Of a stretch of 18,212 nt of DNA, positions 6,890 to 15,355 are shown one piece after another (positions within the stretch are counted from its first letter, which is position 1; every line of letters starts with the position of its first letter). A program made the translations under genes and the position numbers. The notes under the pieces were generated by a model, which was not told the origin of the DNA, searched no databases, and worked only from the letters and a program-made list of their open reading frames with translations. This DNA is from Micavibrio_C sp964577255 (GTDB lineage: Bacteria; Pseudomonadota; Alphaproteobacteria; Micavibrionales; Micavibrionaceae), in the NCBI GenBank assembly GCA_964577255.1, contig CAZNYM010000037.1, positions 1-18,212 on the forward strand, written 5' to 3'.

Positions 6890-7699
6890 ATGGAACAACT
6901 GGTTCTTCCGGCGATTGTTTGTCTTTTGTGCCTGGGGGCGTTTACCGGATTTTTATCGGGATTGCTGGGCGTTGGCGGCGGGATCATCCTGGTTCCGGCT
7001 TTTTATTACGGACTGCCGCTGCTGGGTCTTAACGTCGAATCATCTATGCACACCGCGATAGCCACCTCGATGGCGGCGGTTCTGCCAACGCTGATGATGT
7101 CGGCCTGGAATCAGCACAAGCACAGGCATGTCGATTTTCTCCTCCTGCGCCGCCTGGGCCCCGGCATATTCGCGGGCGCGGTGCTGGGCGCTTTCGCCGT
7201 CAGCCATCTTGAGGGCGGCACGCTGCGGATGATATTCGGGGGCGTCCTGTTCCTGCTCGCGCTTCTGATGATTGCCGATCCCGCGCGTTTCGCCCTGTGG
7301 CCGCAGATGCCGCGCCAGCCCTGGCCCGCTTTGACCATGACGGGGATCGGCGCGGTGGCGACAATGATGGGCGTGGGGGGAGCGGCCATGACCGTCCCTT
7401 ACATGACCTGGTGCCACGTGAAGCTGCGCACCGCCATCGGCACGGCGGCGGCGCTTGGAGTACTGATCGCCCTGCCAGCGACGGCGGGTTACCTCCTGCT
7501 GGATGGCGGGGATGAAGCGGCGGCACCGTTCACTCTGGGCCACATCAATCTTTTTCTGCTGGTTTTCGTGGTGCCGGCGGCATTGCTGGTGGCGCCCGCC
7601 GGTACGCGCGTGGCCAAGATCTGCCCGGTGAAGCTTTTGCGCATGATTTTCGCCGGGTTCATGGTGCTTGTGTCGCTTTCGATGCTGGCGGGGGTATAG
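6890..7699 (+). CDS. TauE/SafE family sulfite/anion exporter-like permease
   Basis: The 269-residue protein has about eight membrane helices and the duplicated layout of the TauE/SafE family: GLLGVGGGIILVPAF (24-38) is echoed by TMMGVGGAAMTVPYM (158-172), and TAIATSMA (55-62) by TAIGTAAA (181-188). A soluble loop at 73-82 carries several His residues (NQHKHRH). Members of this family move sulfite, sulfoacetate or other small anions across the inner membrane; the substrate here cannot be told. AAGAG upstream of 6890 serves as ribosome binding site. The next gene starts three bases after its stop, so it is embedded in the same operon as the polysaccharide genes. That link may be chance, or the protein may export a small anion needed for or produced by that pathway (inference only). 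Confidence 0.93.
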   Translation: MEQLVLPAIVCLLCLGAFTGFLSGLLGVGGGIILVPAFYYGLPLLGLNVESSMHTAIATSMAAVLPTLMMSAWNQHKHRHVDFLLLRRLGPGIFAGAVLGAFAVSHLEGGTLRMIFGGVLFLLALLMIADPARFALWPQMPRQPWPALTMTGIGAVATMMGVGGAAMTVPYMTWCHVKLRTAIGTAAALGVLIALPATAGYLLLDGGDEAAAPFTLGHINLFLLVFVVPAALLVAPAGTRVAKICPVKLLRMIFAGFMVLVSLSMLAGV

Positions 7700-7702
7700 G
7701 CG

Positions 7703-8926
7703 ATGCGTTTTACGGCGTTGCTTGCGGCGCTGTTGCTCTATGCCGGGCTGGGCTCGCCCACGCCCGATGCGCTGACGCCCGCGCTCGTCCTGATCGCCTT
7801 TTTTCTCGCGATTGCCTGCGGCGCGCCCGGTCTCATGGCCTGCCTGCCGTCCGCGGGAAGCGCATCGCCGCTCTGGCAAACGGCGGCCCGCGCGCTGCTC
7901 GTTTACGGCCTCACGGTACCTTTACTGACCGCGCTTGTGGCTGGCAACACGCCGGGACTCGTGCTGCGCGACCTGGCCGCGTTCGTCTTTTTACTGCTGC
8001 CTTTGCTGCTGGTCTACGCCTTGCCCGCCGGGGACAAGGCACGCCTGTGGCTTGCCGGCATGATTGCTTTCATCGGCTTCACATTTGCGGCAAGGGTGGC
8101 GCTGCCGGCATGGGGGCCTTCGCTGTCCTGGGGGCATGTGCCCGATCCGCTTTATCTCGCCAACGCTCCCAGCACATTGTTTGCGGCCCTGCTGCTGCTG
8201 GGCTATGGCGGCCTGTTCGTCGCCTGCGCCCGGCGCCGCCGTGACGTTTGCGCGGGCCTTGCCCTGCTGGCGGCCGCCGCCGTGATCCTGATGGCCATGA
8301 TGATGATCGCCCAGCGCGCCTATCTCGGCGCCGCCGGGCTGTCGATCGGTTTTTGGCTTGTGCTTTTGCTGCTGCGCGCGCCGGGGCGTCTGTGGCGTTT
8401 GCTCGTCCTTCTGATTCCCGCCGCCGTCCTCGCCTGGCCGGTGCTGACGGAAGCGGGCGCGGCGCTGGCGCATAAAACCGTGCAGGTTGGCTTCAACAAC
8501 CGATTCGAGGAAGCCCGCGCCGTGCTCGAAAGTGTCGCCGGGCGGCCCGGGGCGCTGTGGTGGGGGCAGGGCTGGGGCGCTACGTTCGAATCCCCGGCCG
8601 TGGGCGGCATGAACGTGAATTTCACCCACAGCCTGCTGACGGCCATGATCCTTAAGACCGGCCTTGCCGGGCTGGCGCTGACCCTGGGGCTGATCGGCTT
8701 CCTGATGGCGGGGGCGGCCCGGCAACTGCGGTGCGACCCGGTGATGGCGCTCGCGCTGGGGCTGCCGCTGGTTATCAATATTTTTCTCTACGCCAGCTAT
8801 AAGTCATTGGATTTCGGCCTTCTTTTGCTTATTCTGGGGCTGTATTCCCGGCCGGAGAATTTGCAAGAAAAGCCCGACATGGTGTATGTAAAACAGGGTT
8901 TCCCGCAGGAACAAGCAACTCGTTGA
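7703..8926 (+). CDS. O-antigen ligase/polymerase-like membrane protein (Wzy/WaaL superfamily)
   Basis: The 407-residue protein is almost wholly hydrophobic with about 10-12 membrane helices. A large loop (about 258-310) contains FNNRFEEARAVLES, G290-W-G-A-T and N306-FTH309-S-LL-MILKTG. This matches the O-antigen ligase/Wzy signature, in which a G-x-G segment is followed by a His in an HN/HS-type motif before a helix. MIAQRAYLG (201-209) corresponds to the conserved Arg-containing helix of the family. Such proteins polymerise lipid-linked repeat units or attach a glycan to an acceptor on the periplasmic face of the inner membrane. Wzy and WaaL cannot be told apart from sequence alone; the Wzz-like gene downstream favours Wzy. 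The start is three bases after the upstream stop, suggesting translational coupling. Confidence 0.8.
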   Translation: MRFTALLAALLLYAGLGSPTPDALTPALVLIAFFLAIACGAPGLMACLPSAGSASPLWQTAARALLVYGLTVPLLTALVAGNTPGLVLRDLAAFVFLLLPLLLVYALPAGDKARLWLAGMIAFIGFTFAARVALPAWGPSLSWGHVPDPLYLANAPSTLFAALLLLGYGGLFVACARRRRDVCAGLALLAAAAVILMAMMMIAQRAYLGAAGLSIGFWLVLLLLRAPGRLWRLLVLLIPAAVLAWPVLTEAGAALAHKTVQVGFNNRFEEARAVLESVAGRPGALWWGQGWGATFESPAVGGMNVNFTHSLLTAMILKTGLAGLALTLGLIGFLMAGAARQLRCDPVMALALGLPLVINIFLYASYKSLDFGLLLLILGLYSRPENLQEKPDMVYVKQGFPQEQATR

Positions 8927-8974
8927 CAGGCAAGGTTTGTAGACCTTTCCGGCAGGCTGAACAAAGGGCCGTTG

Positions 8975-10306
8975 ATGCGCAAGCCATCCGTTGTCTTTCT
9001 CAACCGCGTCTATCCCCCCGTGCGCGGTGCGTCCGGACGCGTTCTGCGCGATCTGGCGCGGGCCTTTGCCCGGGACGGCTGGCAGGTCAGCGTCATCACC
9101 ACCGGTGCGAAGCCGGGGCAGGAGCGTGACGGCAGTATCCGCATCACCCGCCTGAAAAGTCCGCTGCGCGGCAAAACCGTCCGCAGCTACTTGCGCGTAT
9201 GGCTGCGGATCCTGTGGGAGGGGCTGACCATGCCGCGGCCCGACCTGGTCATCAGCCTGACCGATCCGCCGCTTCTGGCGGTGGCGGGCGATCTGATCGC
9301 GCGGCGGCATCGCGCCCGGCACATTCACTGGTGCCACGATCTTTATCCTGACATCCTGCCCGCGCTCGGCATGGAGCTGCGCGAAAGGCCGATGAGGTTT
9401 TTTCGCAATCTGATGCGCAAAACGCTGCGTCGCGCCGACCGGGTGGTGGTGATCGGCCGCTGCATGGCCCGGCACGTGCAAAGGCTGGGCGTGGAATCGC
9501 GGCGCATCACCGTCATTCCCAACTGGCCGGATTCCGAGCTTATGGCGCCGAACGCGCGCACCCGCCGTCCGATCAGCGGCCGCGTCGCTTTCCGCGCCGC
9601 GCACGCGCACCAGCTGCCGCCCGAAGCCCGGCCTTTCGAAGCGCTGTTTCAGGATAAAGACCCGAAATTCCGCGTGCTGTATTCCGGCAATCTCGGCCGC
9701 GCGCACCCGGTGCAGACGATCCTTGAAGCCGCCAGCATCCTCAATAAAAGCAACCCCGAGGTCGAGTTCGTGTTCGTGGGCGACGGACCGCTTTTCGACC
9801 GGCTCGCGATCGAACGGGCGCGGCGCGGGCTTGAGAATTTGCGCTTCCTTCCCTATCAGCCCGCCAGCCGCCTGCGCGAGCTGATGGAAAGCGGTGATGT
9901 CCATCTCATCACCATGAAGCACGAGGCGGCGGGTTACCTTGTGCCGTGCAAGCTTTATGCGTCGCTCGCGGTTGGACGTCCTTCCATCCTGATCGGCCCC
10001 AACCACGCCGAGACCGCGCGCGTGATCGACGATTACCAGGCGGGTGCCGTCGTGCCGCAGGGTGACCCGCAGCGCCTGGCGCAGGCGATCCTGAATTACC
10101 GCCTCAACAGCGAAGCCTGGTTCGCCGCGCAGGAAGGCGCGCGCCGGGCCGGACGCGTGTTCGTGCCCTATGAAGCGATGGCGGCCTGGATCGCGCGCGC
10201 GCGCGACGCGGTCGGCCTGCCGCCTTCGCGCCAGCGCCGCAGCGTGCGCTATGCCGCCGAGGATTCGCCGCCCTGGCCTTCGATCATCCGCAAGAAGGCT
10301 GCCTGA
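8975..10306 (+). CDS. Glycosyltransferase family 4 (GT-B fold), WcaI/WbuB-like
   Basis: The product has 443 residues. ATG at 8975 with AAAGGG six bases upstream is preferred over the TTG directly before it. The N-terminal Rossmann half has NRVYPPVRGASGRVLRDLA (10-28), the acceptor-side glycine-rich start of GT4 enzymes, and WCHDLYPDI (119-127), typical of the WbuB/WcaI subgroup. The C-terminal nucleotide-sugar half has VLYSGNLGRAH (234-244), FVGDGP (267-272) and LVPCKLYASLAVGRPSI (322-338), which holds the loop that binds the donor diphosphate. It transfers one sugar to a lipid-linked intermediate at the cytoplasmic face of the inner membrane; donor and acceptor are unknown. A tail (415-443) is rich in Arg, Lys and Pro. 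Its TGA overlaps the next ATG by one base. Confidence 0.9.
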   Translation: MRKPSVVFLNRVYPPVRGASGRVLRDLARAFARDGWQVSVITTGAKPGQERDGSIRITRLKSPLRGKTVRSYLRVWLRILWEGLTMPRPDLVISLTDPPLLAVAGDLIARRHRARHIHWCHDLYPDILPALGMELRERPMRFFRNLMRKTLRRADRVVVIGRCMARHVQRLGVESRRITVIPNWPDSELMAPNARTRRPISGRVAFRAAHAHQLPPEARPFEALFQDKDPKFRVLYSGNLGRAHPVQTILEAASILNKSNPEVEFVFVGDGPLFDRLAIERARRGLENLRFLPYQPASRLRELMESGDVHLITMKHEAAGYLVPCKLYASLAVGRPSILIGPNHAETARVIDDYQAGAVVPQGDPQRLAQAILNYRLNSEAWFAAQEGARRAGRVFVPYEAMAAWIARARDAVGLPPSRQRRSVRYAAEDSPPWPSIIRKKAA

Positions 10307-11157
10307 TGCTGCCCGCGCTTCCCGCCACCGAACCGACCCTGCGCGACCTTATGGGCCATCTTTATGCCGCGCGCCGTTTTATTCTCGCGGGCGCGGCGGC
10401 CGGCATGATCGCGGCGCTTATAGCCGCGTGGCTGTGCGTGCCGCATTACCGCGCCAGCATGATCGTCGCGCCCACGACGCGCACGGGCATGCCGGATATT
10501 TCGGCGCTGTTCCCCGACAACCAGAGCTATGCGATGGAATACGTGATCCGCGGCTGCGGCAGCGGCGATTCTTCGGATTTCGCCCGCTTCGAGCAGATGA
10601 TCCGCGCCGCGTCGGTGGGCGCGGTCATCCTGGCCAATAACGGCTTGCGCCAGGCCATCGCCCGCCACCGCATTTGGCGCGGCGGCCGCGGCCCCGCCGT
10701 GCGCAACGCCGACGACGTGGCGGAATATCTGCAGCGGCATATCCGCATCGAAGCCATTCCCAACACCCGCATGCGCCGGATCGTCTATTTCCATCCCGAC
10801 CGCGATTTCGCCGTGCGGCTGCTGTCGACGCTTTACGAATCGGGCGACGCCCTGATCCGCCGCGACCTGCGCGAGAAAACTGAGGCCCGCATCGAATGGC
10901 TCAACACCTCGCTCGGCCGCTCCGGCAACGCCGAGCATCGCCGGGCGCTGACCCAGCTTCTGATGGAACAGGAGCAGATCCGCATGATCCTCTCGCTCAA
11001 CGAGCCTTTCGCCGCCACGCTGGCCGAAGCGCCCGCTGCCAGCACCCGCACCGTGTGGCCGCACAAAAGCCTCCTGATGGCCGGGTTCATGCTGTGCGGC
11101 GGCTTCCTTGGCCTCCTTCTCTTCACGCTGCGCAGGCCGCGCGCCGCCGTGCCCTGA
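10306..11157 (+). CDS. Wzz/PCP-like polysaccharide chain-length protein
   Basis: The product has 283 residues and starts at the ATG that shares one base with the upstream TGA. The layout is that of polysaccharide co-polymerases: a short cytoplasmic N-terminus, membrane helix 25-45, a periplasmic domain starting HYRASMIVAP (47-56), a charged helical part (about 185-235), and membrane helix 254-275 preceded by STRTVWPHK (246-254), which matches the Pro-containing segment before TM2 of Wzz proteins. The C-terminus ends shortly after TM2, so there is no tyrosine-kinase domain. The role would be setting glycan chain length with the Wzy-like protein. It is shorter than typical PCPs (roughly 300-400 residues), with a reduced helical arm. 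Next gene overlap: TGA and ATG are two bases apart. Confidence 0.82.
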   Translation: MLPALPATEPTLRDLMGHLYAARRFILAGAAAGMIAALIAAWLCVPHYRASMIVAPTTRTGMPDISALFPDNQSYAMEYVIRGCGSGDSSDFARFEQMIRAASVGAVILANNGLRQAIARHRIWRGGRGPAVRNADDVAEYLQRHIRIEAIPNTRMRRIVYFHPDRDFAVRLLSTLYESGDALIRRDLREKTEARIEWLNTSLGRSGNAEHRRALTQLLMEQEQIRMILSLNEPFAATLAEAPAASTRTVWPHKSLLMAGFMLCGGFLGLLLFTLRRPRAAVP

Positions 11158-11158
11158 C

Positions 11159-11995
11159 ATGACGCGCATCCCTGTTTCCGTTCTGGTCCTGACCCTCAAC
11201 GAAGAACGGCGCCTGGGCGGCTGCCTTGCGGCCTTGACCGATTTCGACGATGTCATCATCATCGATTCGCACAGCAGTGACCGCACGGCGGAGATCGCCC
11301 GCCAAACGGGCGCGCGCGTGTGGGAATTTTCCTGGGACGGCCGCTACCCCAAGAAGAAGCAGACCGCGCTCGACCGCGCGCCCGCGCGCCATCCGTGGGT
11401 TTTGTTGCTCGATGCCGATGAAATCATGACACCCGCGCTCGTCGATGAGATCCGCGCTTTGTTTGTCGCCGGCGATCCGCCGGACGACGGTTATTTCATC
11501 CGCGGCCTCAATACGGTCGGCCGGCGCGTGCTCCGCTACGGTGCCGCCAACAAAAAACTTTCGCTCCTGCACCGGGGTGCTTTCGCCTTCCCGGTCGTGA
11601 ACGATCTCGATCTGCCCGGCATGGGCGAGGTCGAAGGGCATTACCAGCCCGCGCCGCTTCACCCGGGCGCACGCATCGGCACGCTGGCGGCGCCGCTTGT
11701 CCATGAATCCTTTTCCGACATGCGCGCCTGGGAAGCCAAGCACACGCGCTACGCCGCCTGGGAAGCGGCGATGAACGCCCGCAATGCCTGGCCCGCCGAT
11801 CCCGTGCCGGAACGGGCGCTTCTCAAAAAGATATTCCGTGCGTTGCCTTTCCGGCCGCTGATCGCTTTCGCGCACTCTTATATAGTGTGTCAGGGATTCC
11901 GGGATGGGCGGGCAGGATGGGTTTTCGCCGCCGCGCGCTACCGCTACTACAAAAAAATCCGCGCCTTCGAGAAAAGCGGCACCTACTGGCTATAG
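11159..11995 (+). CDS. Glycosyltransferase family 2, WaaE/KdtX-like
   Basis: The product has 278 residues from ATG 11159, one base after the upstream TGA; a longer open frame exists but overlaps the Wzz-like gene. It shows the GT-A signature of this subgroup: SVLVLTLNEERRL (7-19), IIIDSHSSDRT (33-43) with the nucleotide-binding Asp, KKKQTALD (65-72) and LLLDADE (82-88), which holds the metal-binding DxD (Asp85, Asp87). The C-terminal LPFRPLIAF...GFRDGRAGW (229-254) is a usual WaaE-type ending that may sit on the membrane. It acts on the cytoplasmic side, adding a sugar to a lipid-linked glycan; the sugar is not predictable. Its last 13 bases overlap the convergent GT2 gene, and there is no terminator between the two. 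Confidence 0.9.
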   Translation: MTRIPVSVLVLTLNEERRLGGCLAALTDFDDVIIIDSHSSDRTAEIARQTGARVWEFSWDGRYPKKKQTALDRAPARHPWVLLLDADEIMTPALVDEIRALFVAGDPPDDGYFIRGLNTVGRRVLRYGAANKKLSLLHRGAFAFPVVNDLDLPGMGEVEGHYQPAPLHPGARIGTLAAPLVHESFSDMRAWEAKHTRYAAWEAAMNARNAWPADPVPERALLKKIFRALPFRPLIAFAHSYIVCQGFRDGRAGWVFAAARYRYYKKIRAFEKSGTYWL

Positions 11996-12750
11996 GTAGC
12001 GGCGCGCAGCCGCCGGTACAATCCCGGAAAACGGGCGCGCAGCCGCCAGGCCGCGCTCTGCCGCGCACCGACAAGAAAATTTTCCATGGCTGACGCCATC
12101 CCCAGTTCGCTCCTGATCCGCGCCTGCTCGCGCCGCCCCTGGCTGGGCGCACGCTGCGAAAGGCCACCCGGTTCGAACACGCACAAGGGACGCGGCCAGT
12201 AAAAAACGGCGCTCGGGCGCGCCAATGCCTGCAGCGTGAATTTGTAATCAGCGGCGATCCGGTAGCGTTCATCGAAACGCAGGCCGGTAACGATATCGCG
12301 ATGGTAAAGCATCGCCTGATGGTGTGTGAACATGCCTGCACGCGCCTGGCCGTGCGGCCGCGCCGGTTTCACGAACCCGCCGTCCTCAAGCGCATCGGCA
12401 TATATAAAGTCGGGTTGTCGCGGGCGCAGGCGTAAAACGGCCGCCAGAGTTTCGAGCACGCCGCCCGGCGCCAGCCGGTCGCCCGCGTTGAGGAAAAGAA
12501 CATAGGCGCCGCGCGCCACACTCAGGCCCTTGTTCATGGCGTCGTACAGGCCGCTATCGGGCGCGGAAGACCAGCGCGCGGCGCTGCCTTTGAGATAGGC
12601 AAGCGTGCCGTCGCCCGAAGCGCCGTCTACCACCAGCCACTCGTAAAGCGCGCGGTTCGCTGGTGGCAGGGAGCGGCCGGTGGCGGCCAGCCCGGCGCAA
12701 TTCTCGCGTGTAACCGTAATCAGCGAGAACAGGGGTTCGTCAATTGTCAT
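11983..12750 (-). CDS. Glycosyltransferase family 2, colanic-acid WcaE-like
   Basis: The product has 255 residues; its ATG lies inside the stop region of the upstream export gene (11-base overlap), pointing to coupled translation. Motifs of the GT2 type: FSLITVTREN (8-17), WLVVDGASGDGT (38-49), SAPDSGLYDAMNKGL (62-76), GAYVLFLNAGD (81-91), where NAGD stands at the DxD position as in WcaE-like enzymes, HHQAMLYHR (143-151) and YRIAADYKF (163-171). The role is transfer of a sugar to a growing lipid-linked repeat unit in the cytoplasm; donor and acceptor are unknown. The C-terminus (220-255) is basic and helical. It forms a two-gene minus-strand unit with the SLBB export protein. Confidence 0.9.
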   Translation of the reverse strand: MTIDEPLFSLITVTRENCAGLAATGRSLPPANRALYEWLVVDGASGDGTLAYLKGSAARWSSAPDSGLYDAMNKGLSVARGAYVLFLNAGDRLAPGGVLETLAAVLRLRPRQPDFIYADALEDGGFVKPARPHGQARAGMFTHHQAMLYHRDIVTGLRFDERYRIAADYKFTLQALARPSAVFYWPRPLCVFEPGGLSQRAPSQGRREQARIRSELGMASAMENFLVGARQSAAWRLRARFPGLYRRLRAATYSQ

Positions 12751-15355
12751 CGCGCAGATCGTCGAGGAAGATGCCCGTCACCGCCAGGTTGGAGATGATC
12801 TGGGTCAGGTCGCGCGCGCTTTGCATGAAATCGAAGGGCTTGGGATCGCGCGGCACGACGATGGTCGAGCCGGGCGGAACCATCACGTCCTTGTGATTCC
12901 ACGAGCTGACCAGAAGCGGCTGGGCGCTGCCGTCGGGATAGACAACGAACACGCGGCCCTGATCGGCATTATAGGTCAGGCCGCCCGCCTCCGCCAGGTA
13001 ATCGCGCGGATCTTTCTCCTTGCGGAACTGCAGGCTCGCGGGCGACAGCACTTCGCCGCTCACCCGCACCGTAAGCGGGCGCTTGGGGATATAGACGCGG
13101 TCGCCGGCCTCAAGCAGGATGTCGAGCTCCGGTTGCACCGACAATATGCCGGGATCGGCCTCGACCGTGATGCGCCCCACCGCCTCGACCGCGCGCAGCT
13201 CGGCGGTCAGGTCGCGGGCCAAGGCGATCTGGTCGGCTTCGGGCGGCTCTTCCTTGTCCATGGCCACGGCCAGCGCGCGCTCGAGATCGCGGGCCGCGGC
13301 GCGGAAGCGCTGCTCCTCGGCGCGGCGCTCGGCTTCGCGGCTGAAGATCGCGCCGTCGGGATAGGCCTGGTGGTTGAGTCCGCCCGCGCGCTGGATCAGG
13401 CGGGAGAGCGTATCGCCGGGCAGGAGGTCGTAGCGGCCGGGATTGTTGACCTCGCCGATCAGAAGCACGCTCTGATCCTCGACCTTGCTGAACTTCTGGT
13501 TGATGCGCACGCTGTCGCCCGGACCGACGGAAATGGCAGCGGGGTCGGTTTCGTTCATGTTGATGGCGAAGCGCTGCAGCGTGCCGTGCCCTTCCGGCTG
13601 GTGCTTGGACGATATTTCGACATTCTTCGTGCTGGCCTCGAGCGTCAGGCCGCCGGCCGCGCCGATCAGGGCCTTGAGGTTGGTGCCTTCCGCCACCGGC
13701 CAGGGGCCGGGCGCGCGCACCGCGCCGCGGATGAAGGCGCCGCGCTCCTTCAGAAACGACAAAAGCGCCGGATCGTCGGGCAGCGCGTCGTCGTCACCGG
13801 GCGCCGAGCCGCTTTCGGCGGGCGGCGCTTCCTCTCCCTCCTGCAGCCTGCGGATCTGCTTGGTCGAAAACAGATGCACCACGTCGCCGTCGGCCAGCTT
13901 GCGGTCGTACTTGCCTTTCAAAACCATGACGGGCGAGAAATCGATCAGGCCGCGCGTCAGGTTGCCGTCGTCGCGGCGCTCGATCACGCCCATCAGGGGA
14001 TAGATGTCCGGCCCCAGGACCTTTTCCGAATCGATCAAGGCGGAAAGAGTCTTCACCTGGCCGAGATCGTGCAGGCCGGGGCGGCGGGTATGGCCAGTCA
14101 GCTCGACCATGCCGGTGCGCTTTTCGCGGCTGGGGGAAACCATGAGGATGGCGCCATCGCCGAACTGCAGGTCATAGGCGTTGCCGGTAATCTCGCGCAC
14201 ATCCTCGCGCCCGTCGCGTCCCAGCGTGAATTTCATCAGCCGGTTCTGACCCGGCTTGAGGAAACCGCCTGAGAGGTCGAGCGCCTCCTGCAGTGAAAGC
14301 TTCTCGCCTTCGCCGCTTTCGAACACGGTGCTGCGCACGCCCGGCAGGATTTCATAGATGGCGGGACGCTTGACTGCGCCCGCCACCGCCAGCGTCGGCC
14401 CGATCGGCGGCACGATCAGGCGGTCGCCGTCGCGCAGCTGCAGGTCCATCATGGTGCTGCCGTGTACCAGCAGGCCGTAAAGATCGATGATGGTGCTGCG
14501 GCCCTGGCGCACCAGCTTGATCTGCCGCAGCGAACCCGTCTTCTGCACGCCGCCCGCCTGCATCAGCACATCGGTGACGGTGTGATAGACCGAAGCGGTG
14601 AAACGGCCGGGCTTGTGCACGTGCCCGACCACCAGAACGTCTATCTGCCGCACGGCGTCCAGGCTTATGAACAGGCTGGTGTTGTGGAGATTGGCGGTCT
14701 GAGCCTCGAGTGCCTCGCGCAACTGCGCCAGCGTCAGGCCTGCTGCCGGCACCGGGATCAGGTCGTCGACGATCAGAAATCCCTGCGAGTCGATGGCGTA
14801 AACCTTGTGGTCGCTGCGCTGGCCGGTGAAGGTGATCGACACGCGGTCGCCGCTGCTCAGCAGGAAATCGTCCTGCGCCATGCCGGCCGGCAGGCCGTCG
14901 CGGCGGGTCTTTTCCTTGCCGGCTTCGCCATTGTCAGCGCCGAACAGGTCGTAACCGAACTGATCCAGATTCTCGACGATGCGCGACGAGTAGGCTTTCT
15001 CAAGCGGGGAGGCATCGCGCCCCTCGTCGCTCAATTTTTCGACGATCGCCTGGGTCGAAGCCGGGGTCAGCACGGCGCGGCTGGCGGGCTTGTCCATTTT
15101 CTTGCGCGGCGCGGTCGCGGGGGCCCCCGGCGCTTTGGTTTCCTCGTCCATCCAGGGCGCGTAGGGGTGCGGCAGACCTTCGGCGCGCGCCCCGGAAACA
15201 GGGGCGACCCAGGCGAAAGAACAGAGCGCCGCTATGACAATCACAGATTGAAAAATGGCGTAAACCTCTACTTGTCCGGATATTAGCGTGCATACTATAG
15301 ACTGCGGTCCCAGCGCGGGGGAATGCGCCCAAGGGGCTTCCCGGCAGTTCTCCAC
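12740..15355 (-). CDS. Polysaccharide export outer-membrane protein with multiple SLBB domains (Wza-like)
   Basis: The open frame has 871 codons from a GTG at 15355. The first 30-odd residues do not look like protein. The real start may be the GTG at 15244 or a rare ATT at 15256 that has AGAGG eight bases upstream; both give a signal peptide (VIVIAALCSFAWVAPVSGARA, cut near ARA). In the 871 numbering, a Poly_export domain spans about 167-235 (SSGDRVSITFTG). About six SLBB-type units follow, with motifs such as VVGHVHKPGRF (242-252), VAGAVKRPAIY (324-334), LTGHTRRPGLH (419-429), IRGAVRAPGPW (542-552), IGEVNNPGRY (633-642) and VSGEVLSPASL (765-775). A charged helical insert lies at 670-730. The terminal helix (843-867) resembles the alphaproteobacterial ending. 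No lipobox Cys is seen. It should form the outer-membrane/periplasmic conduit for the polysaccharide. It is more than twice the length of Wza. Confidence 0.9.
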   Translation of the reverse strand: MENCREAPWAHSPALGPQSIVCTLISGQVEVYAIFQSVIVIAALCSFAWVAPVSGARAEGLPHPYAPWMDEETKAPGAPATAPRKKMDKPASRAVLTPASTQAIVEKLSDEGRDASPLEKAYSSRIVENLDQFGYDLFGADNGEAGKEKTRRDGLPAGMAQDDFLLSSGDRVSITFTGQRSDHKVYAIDSQGFLIVDDLIPVPAAGLTLAQLREALEAQTANLHNTSLFISLDAVRQIDVLVVGHVHKPGRFTASVYHTVTDVLMQAGGVQKTGSLRQIKLVRQGRSTIIDLYGLLVHGSTMMDLQLRDGDRLIVPPIGPTLAVAGAVKRPAIYEILPGVRSTVFESGEGEKLSLQEALDLSGGFLKPGQNRLMKFTLGRDGREDVREITGNAYDLQFGDGAILMVSPSREKRTGMVELTGHTRRPGLHDLGQVKTLSALIDSEKVLGPDIYPLMGVIERRDDGNLTRGLIDFSPVMVLKGKYDRKLADGDVVHLFSTKQIRRLQEGEEAPPAESGSAPGDDDALPDDPALLSFLKERGAFIRGAVRAPGPWPVAEGTNLKALIGAAGGLTLEASTKNVEISSKHQPEGHGTLQRFAINMNETDPAAISVGPGDSVRINQKFSKVEDQSVLLIGEVNNPGRYDLLPGDTLSRLIQRAGGLNHQAYPDGAIFSREAERRAEEQRFRAAARDLERALAVAMDKEEPPEADQIALARDLTAELRAVEAVGRITVEADPGILSVQPELDILLEAGDRVYIPKRPLTVRVSGEVLSPASLQFRKEKDPRDYLAEAGGLTYNADQGRVFVVYPDGSAQPLLVSSWNHKDVMVPPGSTIVVPRDPKPFDFMQSARDLTQIISNLAVTGIFLDDLRDDN

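Noticed and set aside
7040..7879. Minus-strand open frame of 279 codons opposite the TauE/SafE gene
   Set aside because: His/Arg/Gln-rich shadow of a membrane protein gene; no credible start or fold.
8804..10006. Minus-strand open frame of 400 codons opposite the GT4 gene
   Set aside because: It mirrors the conserved GT4 motifs and has no ribosome binding site or domain of its own.
12680..14272. Long plus-strand open frame of 530 codons opposite the SLBB export gene
   Set aside because: It is antisense to a gene with clear repeated domain motifs; the translation is rich in Arg, Gln, His and Ala without domain structure, as expected of a shadow frame in GC-rich DNA.
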